Shown here: piece after piece, positions 29,841-36,248 of the stretch
How positions within the stretch are numbered: the stretch's first letter is position 1
Layout: each line of letters opens with the position of its first letter
Assembly: GCA_050742155.1 (NCBI GenBank)
Contig: JBOGFC010000132.1
Span: 1-37,806 of the forward strand
Origin: JBOGFC01 sp050742155
Lineage (GTDB): Bacteria; Actinomycetota; Acidimicrobiia; Spongiisociales; JALYHC01
Direction of reading: 5' to 3'
DNA: 37,806 nucleotides
Position numbers and translations under genes: made by a program
The notes under the pieces: model-generated
Told to the model about the DNA's origin: nothing
Databases searched by the model: none
Seen by the model: only the letters and a program-made list of their open reading frames with translations

Positions 29841-30095
29841 TTGGCGCAACGTCGGAACGACGGAGGCGATCTGCCTTGGCTAGCGGTGGCCGGGGCCGTG
29901 GCGCTGTGTTGCGGCACCACCCTGCTTGTCGCCCTGGGCGTGGGCTGGCTGGCGGCCGTGCTGGTGAGTCCATGGTTCTTGGTCCCGGCGGCCGCGGCCC
30001 TGGGGGCCTGGGCCTGGTACCGGAGGCGGAGACGCTGCCGGGTCCCCGAGCCCCGGAATCCGGCGGCCGGTCGACGGGCCGGGGGTGTGGGGTGA
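29841..30095 (+). CDS. MerF/MerT-like small membrane protein
   Basis: The 84-residue protein has two helices: AVAGAVALCCGTTLLVALGVGWL with a vicinal cysteine pair in helix 1, and AVLVSPWFLVPAAAALGAWAWY, then a basic end with another Cys (RRRRRCRVPEP). Two helices with a CC pair in the first are the hallmark of MerF/MerT mercury importers, which bring Hg(II) to MerA. Overall sequence similarity is too short for a firm name. TTG 29841 follows GAGGAG. It starts the rightward arm of the mer locus, opposite the merA operon. Confidence 0.65.
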   Translation: MAQRRNDGGDLPWLAVAGAVALCCGTTLLVALGVGWLAAVLVSPWFLVPAAAALGAWAWYRRRRRCRVPEPRNPAAGRRAGGVG

Positions 30096-30416
30096 GGGTT
30101 TCCCCCCGCCCACTGCGGGTGACGGGCGCCTGGCCGGGCGCCACCTGGGCGCCTGGGGGGGTGGCTACTCGTCCTCTCCGGCGCCTACATCGTCTACTAC
30201 TGGAGCCTCAACCTGGCGGTGGCCCCCCAGACGGCCGGGCTCTGGGTGGCCCCGGTGCGGGTGGTGAGCCATACGTCGTTCTGGCTGGCCCGGAGCATGG
30301 GTGAGGCGCCGGTGGCGTGGGCCCTGGGGGCGGGGGCGGTGGTGGCTGGAGCCGCGGTCGCCAGCCTGGGCCGGCGTGGTCGCTCGGAGGAGAAGGTAGA
30401 CCATGGCAACCGCTGA
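30092..30416 (+). pseudogene. C-terminal fragment of a CcdA-like protein
   Basis: GTG 30092 overlaps the stop before it, but the frame changes at the G7 run 30155-30161. After it comes WLLVLSGAYIVYYWSLNLAV and a later helix GAGAVVAGAAVASLG, ending at TGA 30414-30416. The phrase LLVLSGAYIVYYW resembles the last helix of actinobacterial CcdA proteins. The earlier helices are missing, so this is a remnant. Its last 14 bases overlap the next gene's start. Confidence 0.5.
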
Positions 30417-31779
30417 CGTGGACACGGTGGTGATCGGAGGCGGGATGGCCGGGCTGCCGCTGTCCATCCGGGCCTCCCGCCAGGGGCGGACCGTGCTCGT
30501 AGAGCGGGGCCGCCTGGGAGGGACCTGCCTCAACCGGGGCTGCATCCCCACCAAGACGATGATCGCCTCGGCCAAGGTGGCCCACACCGTGCGGCGGGCG
30601 GCCGAGTTCGGGGTCCACGCCGGCGAGGAGGTGCGGGTAGACCTGGGGGAGGTGGTGGACCGCAAGGACCGGGTGGTGGACTCCATCCGCGACGGCTCCT
30701 ACCGGGCGGTGGAGCGGGCCGAGGCGCTCACCCTGGTCGAGAGAACCGCCCTCTTCCTCGGCCCCCAGGAGGTGGAGGCCGACGGGACCCTCTACCGGGC
30801 CCGCCGGGTGGTGGTGAACACCGGGGCCCGCCCCCGGATCCCCGACCTCCCCGGGCTGGAGGAGGTTCCCTACCTCGACAGCACCTCCGCCCTGGACCTC
30901 AGGGAGCTCCCCCAGCACCTGGTGGTGGTGGGGGGTGGCTACGTGGGCTGCGAGTTCGCTCAGATGTACCGGCGGTTCGGGGCCCGGGTGACCGTCCTCC
31001 AACGGCCGGAACGGCTCCTTCCGACCGAGGACCCCGAGGTCTCCCAGGTGATCGGGGAGGTCTTCGCCCGCGAGGGGATCGGCGTTCGGCTAGGGAGCCC
31101 GCCGGAGTGGGTGCGCCGGGAAGGGGACCGCATCAGGGTGGGGGTGGCGGGGGAGGAGCTGTCTGCCTCGCACCTGCTGGTCGCCGCCGGCCGGGTCCCC
31201 AACACGGAGAACCTGGGCCTCGCCAAGGCCGGGGTGGAGATCGACCAGGAGGGCTTCGTCCGGGTGGGTCCGGACTACCGCACCTCGGCGGAAGGGGTCT
31301 ACGCCATTGGGGACGTCGTGGGGCCGCCCATGTTCACCCACTCCGCCCGGGACGACGCCGCCTTGCTCTCCCGCCACCTCCTCCAGGGGGAGGACATCTC
31401 CCACCGCTCCCGGCTGGTGCCCCACGCCGTCTTCACTGACCCCGAGGTGGGAACGGTCGGTGTGTCCGAGGGGGAGGCCCAGGAGCGCTGGGACGGGGAG
31501 GCGCTGGTGGGCACGGAGCGCTTCCGAGGGGTAGCCAGGGCCCGGGCGATGGGGGAGACCGACGGGTTGGTCAAGCTGGTCGCCTCCCCCGAGCGGCTGC
31601 TCGTCGGAGCCACCATATGCGGCCCCGATGCCGGCAACCTCATCCACGAGCTGGTGGTGGCGGTCACCGCCGGGCTGACCGTGGATCAGGTGGCGGACGC
31701 CCTCCACGTCCACCCCACCCTCGCCGAGGCGGTCAACGCCGCCGCCGGCGGCGTGCACCGGCCCACGACCGAACAGTGA
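30403..31779 (+). CDS. FAD-dependent disulfide reductase (MerA/Lpd-like)
   Basis: The 458-residue flavoprotein belongs to the glutathione reductase/lipoamide dehydrogenase/MerA group: VVIGGGMAGLPLSIRA (FAD), GGTCLNRGCIPTK (redox cysteines about residues 45 and 50), VVVGGGYVGCEFAQ (NAD(P)H site) and YAIGDVVG. The C-terminal HVHPTLAEAV gives the His-Glu pair of lipoamide dehydrogenases, and the Cys pair of MerA is missing, as is any HMA domain. It is therefore not a classical mercuric reductase; it may reduce low-molecular disulfides. ATG 30403 follows GGAGGAGAAGG. It is divergently placed to the true merA. Confidence 0.85.
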   Translation: MATADVDTVVIGGGMAGLPLSIRASRQGRTVLVERGRLGGTCLNRGCIPTKTMIASAKVAHTVRRAAEFGVHAGEEVRVDLGEVVDRKDRVVDSIRDGSYRAVERAEALTLVERTALFLGPQEVEADGTLYRARRVVVNTGARPRIPDLPGLEEVPYLDSTSALDLRELPQHLVVVGGGYVGCEFAQMYRRFGARVTVLQRPERLLPTEDPEVSQVIGEVFAREGIGVRLGSPPEWVRREGDRIRVGVAGEELSASHLLVAAGRVPNTENLGLAKAGVEIDQEGFVRVGPDYRTSAEGVYAIGDVVGPPMFTHSARDDAALLSRHLLQGEDISHRSRLVPHAVFTDPEVGTVGVSEGEAQERWDGEALVGTERFRGVARARAMGETDGLVKLVASPERLLVGATICGPDAGNLIHELVVAVTAGLTVDQVADALHVHPTLAEAVNAAAGGVHRPTTEQ

Positions 31780-31827
31780 ACGGCGAAGATTCGGCGAGGG
31801 CGGCAGCGGAGCAGAGAAGGCACTCGC

Positions 31828-32127
31828 TTGCCTCCTCGCCGGGTCAGCCAGATCGGCGGGACCGAACCGACGAGCCCCATGATGCTTAAGGACCCCGCCG
31901 AGCTCCGCGGCTACAAGCGAGCCTACCTGGTGGTGGAGTTCACCCGCCCGACCCCCGGCGGGCCGGAGGTGGCCGTCGACGCCGGCTTCCGCAGCCACGC
32001 CTCAGATATCCTCTACCGCGCCGACGACGAGGCGCTGTGTCTGGAAGGGGGGGACCATCGCCCTCCCGAGCCTGGCTGCCGGTGCGGCTTCTACTCCCTC
32101 AAGGATCGCCGAGCCGTCGAGAGGTAG
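31828..32127 (+). CDS. Conserved hypothetical with PGCxCGFY motif
   Basis: The protein is 99 residues from TTG 31828 (AGAAGG upstream) or about 82 from ATG 31879. The conserved-looking part reads GYKRAYLVVEFTRP, then ALCLEGGDHRPPEPGCRCGFYSLKDR, where two close cysteines and a His could bind metal. The family is not recognised. It follows the flavoprotein by 48 bp on the same strand. Confidence 0.5.
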   Translation: MPPRRVSQIGGTEPTSPMMLKDPAELRGYKRAYLVVEFTRPTPGGPEVAVDAGFRSHASDILYRADDEALCLEGGDHRPPEPGCRCGFYSLKDRRAVER

Positions 32128-32161
32128 CGGTTCACCGGGGCCTTCTTCTGCTCCCACCCCG

Positions 32162-32293
32162 GTGGTCGGGGGATGGAAGCGACCACTCCACGTCGTGGTG
32201 GTCGTCGACGACCAGCGCGGGGAGGAACGGATCGTGACCATCTACGAACCCGATCCGAAGCAATGGTCCGACGATTACCGTAGGAGGCGCTGA
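32162..32293 (+). pseudogene. DUF4258 toxin remnant (N-terminus missing)
   Basis: The frame beginning with GTG 32162 reads VVGGWKRPLHVVVVVDDQ and ends VTIYEPDPKQWSDDYRRRR at TGA 32291. This is the C-terminal half of a DUF4258 protein (GxxxxRPLHVVV...VTVYxPDPxxW). The first 45-50 residues are absent; upstream DNA in the same frame has no suitable start and lies directly after another gene. The stop overlaps the ATG of the YgiT-type antitoxin, the normal order of this toxin-antitoxin pair. Confidence 0.7.
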
Positions 32294-32535
32294 TGGTCTG
32301 TGAACGCTGCGAACAGGGCGAGCGGCTAGCGGTCCGCCGAGCCAAGGTGGCCGAGCGGGACGGCAAGGTGGCCGTCGTGCTGGAGGTGCCTATGGAGGAG
32401 TGCCCGGCCTGCGGTGACCGCTGGCTCGCCTGGGAGGTCGCCGGCCGTCTCGATGAGCTGCTCAACGCCATGCTGTCCGGGGACGTCGAGGTGGCCACCC
32501 GTCACTTCGAGGCGGCCGACGAATCGGCCGCCTGA
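32293..32535 (+). CDS. YgiT-type zinc finger antitoxin
   Basis: The 80-residue protein has paired CxxC knuckles, MVCERCEQG and EECPACGDRW, and the usual helix YgiT region (VAGRLDELLNAML). Such proteins are antitoxin partners of DUF4258 or MqsR-type toxins. Here the toxin is truncated, so the antitoxin is an orphan. It is the last gene before the right end of the island. Confidence 0.85.
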   Translation: MVCERCEQGERLAVRRAKVAERDGKVAVVLEVPMEECPACGDRWLAWEVAGRLDELLNAMLSGDVEVATRHFEAADESAA

Positions 32536-32851
32536 CGCCGCCCTCACGTTCGGCTCGGGACAGTTGCTTGCAGGCAGCGCAGCGGCCGGGGGAGTGAGTT
32601 CTAGACCGGAGTGGGCATCCGGGGTAACACCGTCTTGAAGGGCTTCGCCCCGGCTCTGCTCTGTGGCCGCCCTCTGGATTGCCAGAGGTCGAGACACGCC
32701 GGACTCCCGCGAAGGAGAGAGTTCGGGGTGTCCGTCAAGTGTCCGTCAGAGAATCGAAAACGATGCGATCTGACGGAAGCCAAGAAACGGCCAAATCCCT
32801 TATAGAACAAGGGATTTCTCGAATTCTCGCAGGTAGGCAAAACCGCCCGAT
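32536..32851. other. Right-end attachment region, no gene
   Basis: No gene is seen. GTGTCCGTCA occurs twice in a row (32728-32737 and 32739-32748) and TCCGTCAGA (32742-32750) recurs inverted at 32769-32777. A 9-bp inverted repeat AAATCCCTT / AAGGGATTT (32793-32801 and 32809-32817) stands between these and the attachment repeat. The base composition (AT-richer) differs from the surroundings. This looks like arm sites for a tyrosine integrase. Confidence 0.55.
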
Positions 32852-32900
32852 CTTCCCTCGCACGGAAGAAATCAGGGGTTCAAATCCCCTCACCTCCACC
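32852..32900 (+). repeat. Right attachment repeat (attR), tRNA-Ala 3' half
   Basis: The 49 bases match tRNA-Ala positions 9576-9624 except for two bases in the variable loop (AAATC here, AAGCC in the tRNA). The acceptor 5' side and D arm are absent, so it is not a functional tRNA. It marks the distal end of the island. Confidence 0.88.
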
Positions 32901-32918
32901 TCGCCCGGTGACGTTCTG

Positions 32919-33320
32919 CTACTCGAACTCGCCGAGGAAGGCCGAAGCGTTCCGGATACTGATTCCTCGCCAGGATGCGAGGCGCAGCAGGTGGCGATCA
33001 CCCGAGACGATGATCTCGGCGCGCCCGTCGGCGGCGGCTTCGAGCACACGGTCGTCCGCAGGATCCTCCTTTATCACACGGATCGTCTCGCTCGGCTCGA
33101 CGACAGCGCCCAGCCTGGTCACCTGCGCCACGGCCTGCTCTGCTCGGCCCGGGTCCCAACCAAACTTGTCGGTCAGGATGCGGCCGAGCTCGGCAAGCAA
33201 GGGTCGGGACGTCACGAGTTCCATACGCCCCTCGAGGGCCAGCCGGTAGACGGCTTCGGGGGCTCCGCCGGGGAAGATGAGGGCCGAGATCAGGATGTTT
33301 GTGTCGAGGACAACCCTCAA
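32919..33320 (-). CDS. PIN-domain toxin (COG1569 type)
   Basis: The 133-residue protein has the PIN acidic residues: LDTNILISAL (Asp6), ELGRIL (Glu), and DPADDRVLEAA with IIVSGDRHLL. It is a probable RNase toxin of the 'putative toxin-antitoxin component, PIN family'. Translation starts at TTG 33320, overlapping the antitoxin stop (TTGA). It lies just outside the island's right repeat, so it belongs to the target chromosome or an older insertion. Confidence 0.88.
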   Translation of the reverse strand: MRVVLDTNILISALIFPGGAPEAVYRLALEGRMELVTSRPLLAELGRILTDKFGWDPGRAEQAVAQVTRLGAVVEPSETIRVIKEDPADDRVLEAAADGRAEIIVSGDRHLLRLASWRGISIRNASAFLGEFE

Positions 33321-33571
33321 CCCCGGGCCTCTTGGATCAGGCGCTCTACGTCCCTCTCCGTCCTTATGCCTCGACGCCTTGCCTGAGCGGCTCCGTACCG
33401 CTGGAGCGACTCGAAGGTCTGCGTCTCACGATAGACCCGGTAGACCCGCAGCATCTCCCGGAAGAGCTCGCTCTTGTTCCGGCCCTCCGCCTCCGCTAAC
33501 CGTTCGAAGTCCGCGGCGTCGTCCGGAGGCACAGAGACGGCAAGCACTCGGGACGATCGCCTTCCTCGCAT
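33317..33571 (-). CDS. Ribbon-helix-helix antitoxin
   Basis: The 84-residue protein starts with a beta strand (RVLAVSVPPDDAADFERLAEAEGRNKSELFREML), the ribbon-helix-helix DNA-binding form of CopG-type antitoxins, and continues with a toxin-binding tail (TQTFESLQRYGAAQARR). It precedes and overlaps the PIN toxin gene. ATG 33571 is 9 bases from a TATACT -10 box, so the mRNA is nearly leaderless, and a small palindrome overlaps that box. Confidence 0.82.
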   Translation of the reverse strand: MRGRRSSRVLAVSVPPDDAADFERLAEAEGRNKSELFREMLRVYRVYRETQTFESLQRYGAAQARRRGIRTERDVERLIQEARG

Positions 33572-33574
33572 TTC

Positions 33575-33586
33575 ATACGGAGTATA
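33575..33586 (-). promoter_or_regulatory. Promoter/operator of PIN-RHH pair
   Basis: On the minus strand TATACT (33581-33586) is a good -10 element. It overlaps the palindrome ATAC-GGA-GTAT (33575-33585), a likely binding site of the antitoxin. Confidence 0.55.
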
Positions 33587-33666
33587 ACAGAACGGGCACA
33601 CGCGGGGGGAGGTTGGCGGTCGAGCAAGAGCTTCACGCCGGCTTGGCGATGGGAACCTAGCGCTCG

Positions 33667-34256
33667 TTGACAACCGCGCGGCGGCGTAATCGAGGGCGGC
33701 CGGGACTGTCTCAGCTGGAGTTGACCCAGGAGATGCGCGGGCGAGCCCGAGCGCAGGCCATCACCCCCGACGGCTCCTTCCTCTACGCGCTGTACACCAG
33801 CGATACCGGCGACCCCATCCACGCCCACGGCGAGGAGGCTCACTGGGCGTTCGTCCACGCTCTCAGCCTCACCGAGGACTGGTCGTTCTGCATCTTCCTG
33901 CCGGTACCCTTCGAGACCGAGGAGTCGGAGGTGGGCCTGGGCATCTCACCGGACAGCGCCATCCTCTATGCGGTGGACTCGGGTTCCGACCTGGTCGCCC
34001 GGGTGGACACGCGGGAATTCGAGGTGGCGGCCACCGCCACAGTCGAGCAGCTCCGCGGGGGGAGGGAGCGCACCCGGTGGCGGTCGGCCCGGACGGCACC
34101 CTCTACGCCGGGTCGAAAGGCGTGACCCTGGCGATCGATCCGGAGACCTTGATCCCGGTGGCAGCCTGGGGGAATCGAGCCGGCCGGGGGAACATCGACT
34201 TCCTGGGGCCGCCCACCGGACACCTGGAGGAGTATCCGGTCGGGTGCGCCTGCTGA
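33667..34256 (+). pseudogene. Beta-propeller protein fragment, frameshifted
   Basis: The plus-strand frame gives propeller-like repeats: ARAQAITPDGSFLYALYTSD, LGISPDSAILYAVDSGSDLVARVDT. At the G6 run 34057-34062 the homology passes to another frame: HPVAVGPDGTLYAGSKGVTLAIDP, ending YPVGCAC at TGA 34254-34256. No signal peptide or first blades are present upstream, so the N-terminus is also missing. It is probably a dead secreted YVTN-type propeller. The convergent VapC-like gene ends 3 bp away. Confidence 0.6.
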
Positions 34257-34258
34257 GC

Positions 34259-34654
34259 TCAGGACAATCGCTCGATGCCCGGATAGACGTCGAAGTTGGT
34301 GTCGAAGCTCATGATCTGGGTGGCGCCGTGGATCTCCATGATGGCCACGTGAAGGGCGTCGCGGGCCGTGAGCCCCAGGGCGCCCAGCACGATGCGCTTG
34401 GCTCGCTCCACGACGGGGAGCTCCACCGGGAACACCTCGTCGACCACACCGAGCAGCGCGTCGAAGGCCGGTTGGATGGCATCGAGCCGGTCGACGGCGA
34501 CGTACCGATGCAGGATCTCCTGCAGCGCCTCCACATCCGTCACCAGTCGGTCCCGACGGGCCACGGCCCCTTCCAAGAGATGTCGGGCCCGGGCTTTGTT
34601 GGTGTGCGGCGCACCAACCAGGTACATGGGAATGTTGGAGTCGACCAGGATCAC
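34259..34654 (-). CDS. vapC: VapC-type PIN ribonuclease toxin
   Basis: The 131-residue PIN protein has acidic residues in ILVDSNIPMYLV (Asp5), TDVEALQEILHRY (Glu), LTARDALHVAIM and MSFDTNFDVYPG. VapC toxins cut specific RNAs when VapB is lost. GTG 34654 overlaps the antitoxin stop (GTGA), giving coupled translation. Confidence 0.9.
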   Translation of the reverse strand: MILVDSNIPMYLVGAPHTNKARARHLLEGAVARRDRLVTDVEALQEILHRYVAVDRLDAIQPAFDALLGVVDEVFPVELPVVERAKRIVLGALGLTARDALHVAIMEIHGATQIMSFDTNFDVYPGIERLS

Positions 34655-34908
34655 CGCGGAGTCATGCCCAGGTAACCGGCTTCGACCTGGGCCAGCATCT
34701 CATCGATGTCCGCGGTGGGAAACGAGTGCCCGGCGGCGGCCCTGATGACGTCCAGCTTGCGGTCACCGGTCTCCAGGGGCTCCCGGCGGCGGGCTGTCCG
34801 CAGCGCCTGCCGGACCCATTCCGAGACGGTCATGCCGTTCTGCTTGGCCGTCCGGCGGATCTCCCGCCATTCTCGTTCGTCGAGGAGAACCTGAAGCCGT
34901 CTACTCAT
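34651..34908 (-). CDS. vapB: VapB-type ribbon-helix-helix antitoxin
   Basis: The 85-residue protein begins MSRRLQVLLDEREWREIRRTAKQNGMTVSEWVRQAL, a ribbon-helix-helix DNA-binding part, and ends with an acidic segment that would cover VapC. ATG 34908 lies 7 bases from a TATACT -10 box with no ribosome site, indicating leaderless translation, and its first codons are inside a perfect palindromic operator. Confidence 0.87.
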   Translation of the reverse strand: MSRRLQVLLDEREWREIRRTAKQNGMTVSEWVRQALRTARRREPLETGDRKLDVIRAAAGHSFPTADIDEMLAQVEAGYLGMTPR

Positions 34909-34921
34909 AAATATGAGTATA
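34903..34921 (-). promoter_or_regulatory. VapB operator and leaderless promoter
   Basis: ACTCATA-AA-TATGAGT (34903-34918) is a perfect 16-bp palindrome spanning the start codon. A -10 TATACT (34916-34921, minus strand) adjoins it, and a further half site CTCAT follows. This is the expected autoregulatory site. Confidence 0.75.
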
Positions 34922-34940
34922 GAGCACTCATAGCCGTAAG

Positions 34941-35750
34941 TCAGCGATCCCCTCGGCGCTCCCGGTGAAGGTGGCGCTCGCCCACCGGAGCGTGGGCGGG
35001 GTCGTCCACCACCAGCCGTCCACCGATCTCCACCATTCGTACACCGTAGGCCTCGCTGAGGTAGGGAGCCGTCAGCACCTCCTCCGGAGTCCCGGCGGCC
35101 ACCACCCGGCCCGCCAGAACCATCACCTGGTCGGCGAAGCCGGCCTCGCTGAGGTCGTGGGTGGTCATCACCACGGTGCGCCCCTCCTCCCGTTCTTCGT
35201 CGATCGCCGCCAGGACGTGGTCCCGGGAGACGAGATCGAGGCCGGTGATCGGCTCGTCGAGCAGGAAGAGCCGGCGGTCCTGGGCGAGGCCTTGCGCCAC
35301 GAAGACGCGCTGGCGCTGCCCGGCCGACAGCTCGTGGAGGCGCCGCGGGGCCAGGTGCCCGATCTGCAGGCGCGCCAGGGCGGCGTCGATGGCCCGGCGG
35401 TCGGCCCGGCTCAGCCGGCCGAGCAGCCCTCGCCCGGCGTAGCGGCCCATGGCCACCACTTCTCGCACCGTCACCGGCATCTGACGGTTGACCCGGCCGG
35501 CTTGCAGCACGTAGGCCACCCACCGGCGGACCTGCCCGGGCGGCTGGCCGAGCACCTCGAGGCGTCCGGCGGCCGGCTCGTGTAGCCCGGCCATGGCGTT
35601 GAGAAGGGTCGACTTGCCCGACCCGTTGGGGCCGATAACCGCCGTTACCCGGCCGGTGGGCACCTCGAAGTCGGATGCCTCCAGGGCTACCCGGCCGTCG
35701 TAGGCCAGGGTCACCCGGCTTCCCTGGACGGCGGGCGTCAGCGGCGGCAC
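34941..35750 (-). CDS. znuC: Zinc ABC transporter ATPase ZnuC-like
   Basis: The 269-residue ATPase powers metal uptake with the ZnuA/ZnuB proteins encoded on the other strand. It has Walker A GPNGSGKST, signature LSAGQRQR, Walker B LFLLDEP and the His switch TTHDL. GTG 35750 overlaps the end of the Fur-family gene in another frame; GTG 35759 is also possible. The order zur-znuC on one strand and znuA-znuB on the other splits the transporter between two divergent operons. Confidence 0.88.
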   Translation of the reverse strand: MPPLTPAVQGSRVTLAYDGRVALEASDFEVPTGRVTAVIGPNGSGKSTLLNAMAGLHEPAAGRLEVLGQPPGQVRRWVAYVLQAGRVNRQMPVTVREVVAMGRYAGRGLLGRLSRADRRAIDAALARLQIGHLAPRRLHELSAGQRQRVFVAQGLAQDRRLFLLDEPITGLDLVSRDHVLAAIDEEREEGRTVVMTTHDLSEAGFADQVMVLAGRVVAAGTPEEVLTAPYLSEAYGVRMVEIGGRLVVDDPAHAPVGERHLHRERRGDR

Positions 35751-36208
35751 CGGGCGCACACCCCTTCCAGATGGAGGCTGTGGCCACCCACCTCGAAGTC
35801 GGCCGGCCCGCTCACCTTCCGGGCGAAGCCGGCGATGGTCTCTTCGAGCTCGGCTTCCAGCTCGATGTCCTCGGTGCTGCCACACTCCACGCACACGAGG
35901 TGGTCGTGGTGGCCGGTCAGCCACTCGGCCAGCTCGTAGCGGGCCAGGCCCTGGGGCCCGTGAAGGCGCTCCAGCACTCCGGCCTCGTCGAGCACCGCCA
36001 GGGTCCGATAGAGAGAGGAGAGGGGCACCGAACCCTTCAATCTCTGCTGCAGGTCGGCGGCCGATTGCGGCCCGGGGGATCGTTGCAGGGCGGCCACCAC
36101 CAAGCGGCGACCCCGGGTGAAGCGGATGTCGAGGCTCTTCAGGTGCTGATGGATGCGGCGGCCGATCTCACCAGGTTGCAGGACGAGAGCCGGGATGATA
36201 TCTTGCAC
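35738..36208 (-). CDS. zur: Fur-family zinc repressor (Zur-like)
   Basis: The 156-residue protein has a winged helix (LDIRFTRGRRLVVAALQ, VPLSSLYRTLAVLDEAGVL), the metal segment LTGHHDHLVCVECG and a second Cys pair CARC, giving the structural zinc site CxxC...CxxC. The zinc transporter context favours Zur over Fur or Mur. GTG 36208 lies 7 bases from the -10 TATTCT, so the transcript is probably leaderless; an upstream reading would start within the promoter. Confidence 0.87.
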   Translation of the reverse strand: MQDIIPALVLQPGEIGRRIHQHLKSLDIRFTRGRRLVVAALQRSPGPQSAADLQQRLKGSVPLSSLYRTLAVLDEAGVLERLHGPQGLARYELAEWLTGHHDHLVCVECGSTEDIELEAELEETIAGFARKVSGPADFEVGGHSLHLEGVCARCRR

Positions 36209-36215
36209 CCGAATA

Positions 36216-36243
36216 AGAATAAGACTGACTCTCATTTTGTCAA
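36216..36243. promoter_or_regulatory. Zur box in divergent zur/znuA promoter
   Basis: AATAAGA-CTGAC-TCTCATT (36218-36236) is a 19-bp palindrome (6 of 7 positions) of the Fur/Zur type. On the minus strand it lies between -35 TTGACA (36238-36243) and -10 TATTCT (36216-36221), so bound Zur would shut off its own promoter; znuA starts 13 bp to the right and would be repressed too. Confidence 0.8.
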
Positions 36244-36248
36244 GCGCA

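Larger units (their letters stand above)
9576..32900. mobile_element. Metal/redox genomic island in tRNA-Ala
   Basis: About 23.3 kb lies between an intact tRNA-Ala and a direct repeat of its 3' half, the classic footprint of tyrosine-recombinase integration. The cargo is coherent accessory content: copper (csoR, copB, CopC-CopD), a BlaI/BlaR thiol-redox block, zinc (ArsR-CDF), mercury (merA, ArsR, MerF-like) and a broken toxin-antitoxin pair. Putative integrase arm sites lie 75-125 bp inside the right end. No integrase, excisionase or conjugation gene is seen, so the element is probably immobilised or depends on another recombinase. Confidence 0.75.

Noticed and set aside
30403..31779. A second classical mercuric reductase
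   Set aside because: The flavoprotein lacks the C-terminal Cys pair and HMA domain and has the His-Glu motif of lipoamide dehydrogenases.
32852..32900. A second tRNA gene
   Set aside because: Only the anticodon arm, T arm and 3' acceptor strand are present; the 5' acceptor and D arm are missing, so it is an attachment repeat, not a tRNA.
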